DNA of 5,828 bases from Clostridiales bacterium (GTDB taxonomy: Bacteria; Bacillota; Clostridia; Christensenellales; CAG-138): assembly GCA_031270585.1 (NCBI GenBank), contig JAISXK010000096.1, forward strand, positions 1-5,828, given 5' to 3'. Every line of letters begins with the position of its first letter. Position 1 is the first letter of the stretch. The notes below the pieces were generated by a model. That model saw only the letters and a program-made list of their open reading frames with translations. It was not told the DNA's origin and ran no database searches. The position numbers were made by a program, and so were the translations under genes. Below are positions 1 through 4,357 of this stretch, one piece after another.

Positions 1-1
1 A

Positions 2-31
2 TTGACACGGTATCGCCGCGTGAAGTACAAT
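2..31 (+). promoter_or_regulatory. Sigma-A-type promoter of nfnAB
   Basis: A perfect TTGACA -35 box at 2-7 is followed after 18 bases by TACAAT at 26-31, a 5-of-6 match to the -10 consensus. Transcription would begin near base 38, leaving a leader of about 38 bases before the nfnA ATG at 76. This placement argues against the in-frame TTG at 37 as the start codon. Seen by eye; no transcript data. Confidence 0.6.
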
Positions 32-65
32 CGACATTGGCACGTATATATGCAGCACCTGTACC

Positions 66-70
66 GGAGG
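66..70 (+). promoter_or_regulatory. Ribosome binding site of nfnA
   Basis: GGAGG lies five bases before the ATG at 76. It decides the start: the longer reading from the TTG at 37 would add 13 residues with no Shine-Dalgarno site and would begin at about the predicted transcription start. Confidence 0.8.
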
Positions 71-75
71 AAAAT

Positions 76-918
76 ATGTTTAGAATAGTGCGAAAAGAAC
101 CTCTCCATGATACCGTAACGCTCATGGAAATCGAAGCCCCGCGCATCGCCAAAAAGGCGTTACCAGGGCAATTTATCATACTGCGCATTGATGAAAAGGG
201 TGAACGTATACCGCTTACTGTCGCGGGTTGCGATAAGCTTGCGGGCACGGTCGCCATTATATTTCAAAAGGTGGGGGCCACCACGCAGCGGCTGGATAAG
301 TTAAACGCGGGCGAATATCTTCTGGATTTTGTAGGCCCGCTTGGCAAACCCAGCGAGTTTGACGGATATGCCGGCAAGAAGGTATGCGTAATAGGCGGCG
401 GCCTTGGCATCGCCATAGCGTACCCCCAGGCCAAGGCGTTGCACGCTATCGGCGCGGATGTGGATATCATTGTGGGCTTTAGAAGCACGGATCTGTTTAT
501 ACTGGTGGATGAGTTGCAAAACGCCTGCAACAATTTATATGTCATGACGGATGACGGCTCCAACGGGCATAAGGGCTTTGTAACAACCGCCCTGCGGCGG
601 CAGTTGGACGCCGGCGTAAAATATAGCCTTGTGGTGGCCATAGGCCCGCTGGTGATGATGCGCGCCGTGTGCGACCTAACGAAAGAGGCCGATATCAACA
701 CCATTATCTCCATGAACCCCATTATGATAGACGGCACGGGCATGTGCGGCTGCTGCAGGCTTACCGTGGGCGGCCAAACCAAATTTGCCTGTGTGGACGG
801 GCCGGATTTCGACGGACGCCAGGTGGATTTTGAAGAGGCGATTGTGCGAAGCCGCATGTACAAAAAAGAAGAGGCCGAGATCCTGCATAGATGCAATTTA
901 ACGGGTGAGGTGCGATAA
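76..918 (+). CDS. nfnA: NfnA, FAD/NAD-binding [2Fe-2S] subunit of NADH-dependent ferredoxin:NADP+ oxidoreductase
   Basis: Small subunit (280 residues) of the cytoplasmic Nfn complex. Nfn couples exergonic and endergonic electron transfer among NADH, reduced ferredoxin and NADP+ by flavin-based bifurcation. The sequence has the ferredoxin-reductase layout. A beta-barrel FAD domain carries GQF at 31-33 and RIPLT at 44-48. An NAD-binding domain has the glycine-rich VIGGGLGIA at 105-113. A C-terminal [2Fe-2S] region has DGTGMCGCCR (219-228) and C239 in FACVDGP. Characterised Nfn enzymes ligate this cluster with one Asp and three Cys, so D219, C224, C227 and C239 are the likely ligands. The same fold serves PyrK (dihydroorotate dehydrogenase) and sulfide dehydrogenase subunits, and databases often use those names. 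The nfnB gene one base downstream makes Nfn the best call. The ATG at 76 was chosen for its GGAGG site. Confidence 0.9.
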   Translation: MFRIVRKEPLHDTVTLMEIEAPRIAKKALPGQFIILRIDEKGERIPLTVAGCDKLAGTVAIIFQKVGATTQRLDKLNAGEYLLDFVGPLGKPSEFDGYAGKKVCVIGGGLGIAIAYPQAKALHAIGADVDIIVGFRSTDLFILVDELQNACNNLYVMTDDGSNGHKGFVTTALRRQLDAGVKYSLVVAIGPLVMMRAVCDLTKEADINTIISMNPIMIDGTGMCGCCRLTVGGQTKFACVDGPDFDGRQVDFEEAIVRSRMYKKEEAEILHRCNLTGEVR

Positions 919-919
919 T

Positions 920-2326
920 ATGCCGAATATGAGCTTACACAAGCTGCCCGCGCGCGAGCAGGCGCCGGATATACGCAATACAAACTTTGAAGAGGTTTCG
1001 CAAGGGTACGACGAAAATATGGCGGTGGAAGAAGCCGCCCGTTGCTTGCAATGCAAAAACCGCCCTTGTGTGGCGGGTTGCCCGGTAAATGTGGATATAC
1101 CGGCTTTTATCGCCCACATTGCAAAGGGCGAGTTTATGGAAAGCTACGGCGCTATACGCCAAACCAACAGCCTGCCCGCCATCTGCGGGCGGGTATGTCC
1201 ACAGGAAACGCAGTGCGAGCAGCTTTGTGTGCGCGGCATCAAGGGCGAACCTGTGGGCATCGGCCGGCTGGAGCGCTTTGCGGCGGATTACGCCATGGGG
1301 CATAAAAAAGAGGACGGCGCGCAAAAGACGCAAAAGAGAGCGCCCAACGGCAAGCGCGTGGCGGTGGTGGGCTCGGGCCCCGCAGGGCTGACCTGTGCCG
1401 GCGACCTTGCGAAGCTGGGCTATGAAGTAACCATATTCGAGGCGCTGCACACGCCGGGCGGCGTGCTGGTATACGGCATACCTGAATTTCGTTTGCCCAA
1501 AGCGCTGGTGCGCGAGGAGATCGCCACAGTGGAAAACCTGGGCGTGGCCATCGAAACCAACACTGTGGTGGGGCGCGCCATGAGTCTTGACGAATTGATG
1601 AACGACGAAGGGTATGCGGCTCTGTTCATAGGCACGGGCGCGGGACTTCCCAACTTTCAAAAAATACCCGGCGAAAACCTCAACGGCGTATATTCCGCCA
1701 ACGAGTTTTTAACGCGCATTAATTTGATGAAGGCATATGCGTTCCCCGAAGCGGATACGCCTGTGCGCGTCGGCAAAAGCGTAGCGGTGATAGGCGGCGG
1801 CAACGTGGCAATGGATGCCGCGCGCTCGGCCAGACGCCTGGGCGCCAGGCATGTATACATCGTGTACCGCCGCAGCGAGAAGGAGATGCCCGCCCGTGCG
1901 GAGGAAGTGCATCACGCCAGAGAAGAGGGTATTATATTCAGGCTGCTTTGCAACCCCACCGCCATCGAAGGGGATGAAAATGGCGAGGTGGCCCGCATAC
2001 GCTGTGTGGAGATGGAACTGGGCGATCCCGACGCTTCAGGGCGACGCAGGCCCGTAGTGAAGCAGGGCAGCGATTTTACGCTCGAAGTGCAAACCGTGGT
2101 GGTGGCGATAGGCAATTCGCCCAACCCGCTTATTAAAAACACGACCCCCGGGCTTAAAACGCAAAGCTGGGGCGGTATCATAGCGGATGAGGAGACCGGC
2201 GAAACCAGCAAGCCCTTTGTGTATGCCGGAGGCGACGCGGTGTCGGGCGCGGCCACGGTGATACTCGCCATGGGCGCGGGCAAAAAGGCGGCCGCCGCCA
2301 TACACGAAAAGCTTTCCGCAAAATAA
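920..2326 (+). CDS. nfnB: NfnB, glutamate synthase small-chain-like subunit of ferredoxin:NADP+ oxidoreductase
   Basis: Large subunit (468 residues) of Nfn, holding the bifurcating FAD, the NADP(H) site and two [4Fe-4S] clusters. The N-terminal domain has two cysteine sets: C42, C45, C50, C54 and C89, C93, C99, C103, the latter in CGRVCP and CEQLCVRG. A first dinucleotide fold starts at VVGSGPAG (149-156) for FAD. The NADP-binding fold has VIGGGNVAMD (290-299) and YRR at 316-318. The C-terminal FAD contact is YAGGDAVSGAATV (435-447). This family is often labelled GltA or homotetrameric glutamate synthase; no large amidotransferase subunit is present here and nfnA is adjacent. The ATG at 920 sits one base after the nfnA stop, with GAGG at 907-910 inside the end of nfnA, so translation is probably coupled. 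An in-frame GTG at 905 overlapping nfnA and a second ATG at 929 are less likely starts. The linker at 130-146 is Lys/Arg-rich and looks like a loop. Confidence 0.9.
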   Translation: MPNMSLHKLPAREQAPDIRNTNFEEVSQGYDENMAVEEAARCLQCKNRPCVAGCPVNVDIPAFIAHIAKGEFMESYGAIRQTNSLPAICGRVCPQETQCEQLCVRGIKGEPVGIGRLERFAADYAMGHKKEDGAQKTQKRAPNGKRVAVVGSGPAGLTCAGDLAKLGYEVTIFEALHTPGGVLVYGIPEFRLPKALVREEIATVENLGVAIETNTVVGRAMSLDELMNDEGYAALFIGTGAGLPNFQKIPGENLNGVYSANEFLTRINLMKAYAFPEADTPVRVGKSVAVIGGGNVAMDAARSARRLGARHVYIVYRRSEKEMPARAEEVHHAREEGIIFRLLCNPTAIEGDENGEVARIRCVEMELGDPDASGRRRPVVKQGSDFTLEVQTVVVAIGNSPNPLIKNTTPGLKTQSWGGIIADEETGETSKPFVYAGGDAVSGAATVILAMGAGKKAAAAIHEKLSAK

Positions 2327-2337
2327 GGCTGCACAGC

Positions 2338-2380
2338 GGGTTGTATCGATAAGCGTTTTCAATATATATCGATACAGCCC
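2338..2380. repeat. Inverted repeat between convergent operons, possible two-way terminator
   Basis: The arms at 2338-2351 and 2367-2380 pair over 14 bp, with only one G-U, around a 15-base loop. The core TGTATCGATA / TATCGATACA is perfect. The hairpin lies 11 bases after the nfnB stop and 27 bases beyond the stop of the minus-strand gene, where a shared terminator would be expected. Neither strand has a U-run after the stem, so it is not a standard intrinsic terminator. It could instead slow polymerase, protect the 3' ends of both transcripts, or bind a protein. Confidence 0.45.
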
Positions 2381-2407
2381 CTTATAACAGGTATTTGTGG
2401 TAATCGT

Positions 2408-3292
2408 TTATTTGATGGCATCCCCTTGCGCGCAAACTTGCCCCTTGCGTTGCAGCGTGCTGCCGATGGCCCCGCGCGGGCAGGCGTTTTTGCATATGCC
2501 GCAGCGTATGCAGGCCGTGCTGTTGGGGGTACGGTAGACGGGTATATGCATGGGACAGGCACGCTGGCATGTTTTGCAGCCCGTGCAGGCGGATTGATCT
2601 ACCCGGTAGCGGTAAAGCGCTATGGGGTTGCACAACCCGTATATGGCGCCCAGCGGGCAAACATAGCGGCAAAAGGGCCGGTAAACCATAAGAGATAATA
2701 AAAGCAGCAGTATGAGCAGCGCAAGCTTCCACGCAAAGAGCGCGCCCGCCACATCGCGCAACACATCATTTGCGCCAAGCAGCGGTATGCCGCCAAACAG
2801 CGTGCCCGAAGGGCAGATATACTTGCAAAACCAAGGCAGGCCCTGACCCACAACATCCACAGCCAGCATGGGCAGCAGCAATACAAATACGATCAGTATA
2901 ACGTAGCGCAGCTTGTTTAAAACCCTTTCACCTTTAAGCCGCGTGTATTTTTTAAAAAACGGTATTTTGTATAATAGATCCTGCACCAGCCCGAACGGGC
3001 ATAGAAAGCCGCATATCAGCCGACCCATCAGCGCGCCGAACGCAAGCAAAAACCCCGTTACATAAAACGGAAAAGAAGCGCCCCGGCCCGACAGCGCGGC
3101 CTGCAGCGCGCCAACGGGGCACGCAAAAAGCGCCCCCGGGCATGAATAGCAGTTCAGGCCGGGCACGCAATAAGCTTTGAGCGGCCCGGTATAGATGCGC
3201 CCGCCCGCAAACCCTGCGGCGTAGCCGTTGGTAAGCGCGACGTACAGCGCCTGCACAAAGTGGCGGCGCGCGTTTTTATACTTTTTAGCCAA
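2408..3292 (-). CDS. Membrane-bound polyferredoxin (NapH/NosR-like 4Fe-4S binding protein)
   Basis: An integral membrane iron-sulfur protein of 294 residues with 20 cysteines. Hydrophobic segments lie near 12-30 (weak), 75-95, 129-148 and 183-203. CxxxCP motifs of the NapH/NosR/YccM type occur at C94-C98, C156-C160 and C208-C212. An N-terminal cluster holds C42, C48, C51 and C58. The C-terminus is a 2x[4Fe-4S] ferredoxin domain: C236, C239, C242, C246 and C261, C264, C267, C271. The basic stretch 109-130 marks a cytoplasmic loop. This places the ferredoxin domain inside and the 31-72 and 149-182 loops outside. The family moves electrons across or along the membrane; the partner here is inferred to be the thiol proteins encoded just upstream. 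The start is a TTG overlapping the preceding gene by 8 bases, with GGAG ten bases upstream; no nearby ATG exists. It is the last gene of the operon. Confidence 0.85.
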   Translation of the reverse strand: MAKKYKNARRHFVQALYVALTNGYAAGFAGGRIYTGPLKAYCVPGLNCYSCPGALFACPVGALQAALSGRGASFPFYVTGFLLAFGALMGRLICGFLCPFGLVQDLLYKIPFFKKYTRLKGERVLNKLRYVILIVFVLLLPMLAVDVVGQGLPWFCKYICPSGTLFGGIPLLGANDVLRDVAGALFAWKLALLILLLLLSLMVYRPFCRYVCPLGAIYGLCNPIALYRYRVDQSACTGCKTCQRACPMHIPVYRTPNSTACIRCGICKNACPRGAIGSTLQRKGQVCAQGDAIK

Positions 3293-3431
3293 TGCCTATA
3301 CACTCCAGACAGATTATGCTGGCCTTCCGGTATACGCCGGCGTCCTCGCCGCGCGCCATGCCCAGCGTGATAAAAAGCGCCGCCAGCACAAGCAGCGCTA
3401 TGGCGGCGACGGTGCGCCATGCGCGCTTCAC
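3285..3431 (-). CDS. Small membrane peptide with C-terminal CXXC (CD1871A-like)
   Basis: A 48-residue protein: a basic N-terminus (VKRAWR), one transmembrane helix at about 7-24, a short polar stretch (RGEDAGVYRKAS) and a C-terminal CLECIGIG, with the cysteines at 41 and 44. As I recall it, the CLECIGIG tail and small size match the clostridial CD1871A family of CXXC peptides, usually seen beside a 4Fe-4S membrane protein as here. The positive-inside rule puts the CXXC outside, on the same side as the thioredoxin-like lipoprotein. The start is a GTG whose bases overlap the previous stop as GTGA, with GGAGG seven bases upstream (3439-3443). A longer in-frame ATG at 3473 would run 14 residues back into the previous gene and lacks this support. 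A thiol relay role is inferred; no function is established that I know of. Confidence 0.82.
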   Translation of the reverse strand: MKRAWRTVAAIALLVLAALFITLGMARGEDAGVYRKASIICLECIGIG

Positions 3432-4117
3432 CGGCGCACCTCCGCCAGTCTTTCTGCGATGATTTTTTCCCATTCCTCTTTAGAGCGCATGCCCACGATA
3501 CCCTCGCCCACGATATCCCCATAGGCGTCGATAAATATGGTTTCGGGGATATACATCACATCCTTCAGCCTGATTTCGATAAGCGCAGGGGATGGTATGA
3601 GATGCACATAATCCGCCTTCAGCTCAGCCGCGATATCGCGCGCCAGCGCCAGCTGGCTTTCAACGGCGTTGCCGCTTCTATCCGTCACATCGGTCACGAT
3701 GCCGACGATCTGCAGCTCGTTCGGGTCGTAAGCGCGGCTGATCGCGCCAAGGCTCGGCATTTCTTCCCTGCAGGGCGGGCAAAACGTGCCCCAAATATTC
3801 AGCATGGTGAGCGCGCTCTGCGAAAACAGCGCGTGCGTATACACGTCGCCGCTAAGATCTGTGGCGGAAAATTCACCAAAGTATGTAGCCCCCAGGCGCC
3901 GCGGGTAACGCGTGCCAATGGAATCGCCCGCGCCCTCTTCATATCCCGGCGGCGCGGTTTGCGTGCATACGGGCGGCGTTACGATTTCTTCCGGCATAAC
4001 GACGCCGGGCGCGGGGGCCGGTTCTACCGGCACGGGCGTTGCGGGCGTTTGCGCGCAACCCAGCAGAACTATGATCATAGCGACATGGAGGATAAGCGCG
4101 GCCGGTTTTCTTTTCAT
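3428..4117 (-). CDS. TlpA/ResA-type thioredoxin-like lipoprotein
   Basis: A 229-residue extracytoplasmic thiol-disulfide protein. The N-terminus is a lipoprotein signal: MKRK, a hydrophobic core and a VLLGC lipobox that predicts lipidation at C21. A Pro/Ala/Val-rich tether (22-60) follows, then a thioredoxin fold. The active site is WGTFCPPC with C113 and C116; the cis-proline is probably P191 in YIPETIFID. The length is typical for membrane-anchored TlpA proteins. An extra cysteine, C51, lies in the tether. The ATG at 4117 has AAGGGAG six bases upstream; an upstream in-frame start at 4219 would bury the signal peptide and is rejected. First gene of the three-gene redox operon. The usual partner of such proteins, CcdA/DsbD, is absent from the window, so the membrane 4Fe-4S protein is the likely reductant (inference). 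Substrates are unknown; protein disulfides, cytochrome maturation or peroxide removal are all possible. Confidence 0.88.
   Translation of the reverse strand: MKRKPAALILHVAMIIVLLGCAQTPATPVPVEPAPAPGVVMPEEIVTPPVCTQTAPPGYEEGAGDSIGTRYPRRLGATYFGEFSATDLSGDVYTHALFSQSALTMLNIWGTFCPPCREEMPSLGAISRAYDPNELQIVGIVTDVTDRSGNAVESQLALARDIAAELKADYVHLIPSPALIEIRLKDVMYIPETIFIDAYGDIVGEGIVGMRSKEEWEKIIAERLAEVRR
3432..3443 (-). promoter_or_regulatory. Ribosome binding site fixing the GTG start of the CXXC peptide
   Basis: On the minus strand GGAGG (3443-3439) is followed by seven bases and then GTG at 3431. The site lies inside the last codons of the thioredoxin-like gene and supports the short 48-residue reading. Confidence 0.7.
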
Positions 4118-4154
4118 CTTGGGCTCCCTTCCGGTATAAATTCGGGTTATTTTT

Positions 4155-4183
4155 AATGTATAGGAGCGCGCGGCGCGCGTCAA
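4155..4183 (-). promoter_or_regulatory. Candidate proximal promoter of the redox operon
   Basis: On the minus strand TTGACG (4183-4178, 5 of 6 to the -35 consensus) is followed after 17 bases by TACATT (4160-4155, 4 of 6). Transcription would start near 4148, giving a leader of about 30 bases. The spacer is a nearly pure GC run with CGCGC symmetry (4166-4179), unusual for a promoter spacer and a possible regulator contact. An alternative -10, TATACA, has only a 15-base spacer. Confidence 0.4.
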
Positions 4184-4212
4184 GTATGCATTTACCCAAA
4201 GTACGCGGTCAA
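4183..4212 (-). promoter_or_regulatory. Candidate distal promoter of the redox operon
   Basis: On the minus strand TTGACC (4212-4207, 5 of 6) is followed after 18 bases by CATACT (4188-4183, 4 of 6). Its -10 box abuts the -35 box of the proximal candidate, so the two could be alternative or overlapping promoters. Weak by itself. Confidence 0.25.
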
Positions 4213-4248
4213 AATACACTTTGTAACAGTTTGTTAAACTTCGTTTAT

Positions 4249-4276
4249 TTGCGGCGCTGGCCTTGTGTGGTATACT
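4249..4276 (+). promoter_or_regulatory. Extended -10 promoter of the PBP gene
   Basis: TG-G-TATACT at 4268-4276 is an extended -10 element (5 of 6 in the hexamer). The -35 position holds only TTGCGG (4249-4254, 16-base spacer), as is usual when TGn compensates. Transcription would begin near 4283, leaving a leader of about 75 bases. The -10 overlaps an inverted repeat at 4273-4287. Confidence 0.5.
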
Positions 4277-4287
4277 ATCAGGTAGTA
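4273..4287. repeat. Operator-like inverted repeat at the PBP promoter
   Basis: TACTA and TAGTA form perfect 5-bp arms around TCAGG. The site covers the -10 box and the predicted start of transcription, where a repressor would act. Arms this short can arise by chance. Confidence 0.25.
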
Positions 4288-4357
4288 AGGTGGATATTCA
4301 TAAGCCGCGCTTGTCCGCTAAAAATAGAAACACCCTGAGTAACGCATGGGAGAAAGT

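Larger units (their letters stand above)
4118..4357. other. Divergent intergenic region between the redox operon and the PBP gene
   Basis: A 240-base stretch with no credible gene. It is more AT-rich than its surroundings, mainly at 4200-4250. It holds two candidate minus-strand promoters, one plus-strand extended -10 promoter, an AGTTT-GTT-AAACT inverted repeat (4228-4240) and a TACTA-TCAGG-TAGTA inverted repeat (4273-4287). No riboswitch, sRNA or terminator was recognised. Confidence 0.6.

Noticed and set aside
264..983. Long minus-strand frame opposite nfnA
   Set aside because: Shadow of a GC-rich gene; low-complexity Ser/Pro/Thr composition and no ribosome site.
920..2326. Glutamate synthase small subunit (GltD) as the name for the second gene
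   Set aside because: The domain order is shared, but the adjacent nfnA gene and the absence of a large amidotransferase subunit favour NfnB.
2327..2407. Canonical intrinsic terminator after nfnB
   Set aside because: A stable stem is present but no U-tract follows on either strand, so it is listed as an inverted repeat with only a possible terminator role.
3419..4156. Plus-strand frame of 245 codons across the thioredoxin-like gene
   Set aside because: The opposite strand has a lipobox, a CPPC active site and a good ribosome site. This frame is Arg/His-rich noise.
4231..4249. Possible Rex (NADH-sensing repressor) site near the PBP promoter
   Set aside because: Only one half-site, TTGTTAA, is present; the other half of the TTGTTAA-N4-TTAACAA consensus is missing.
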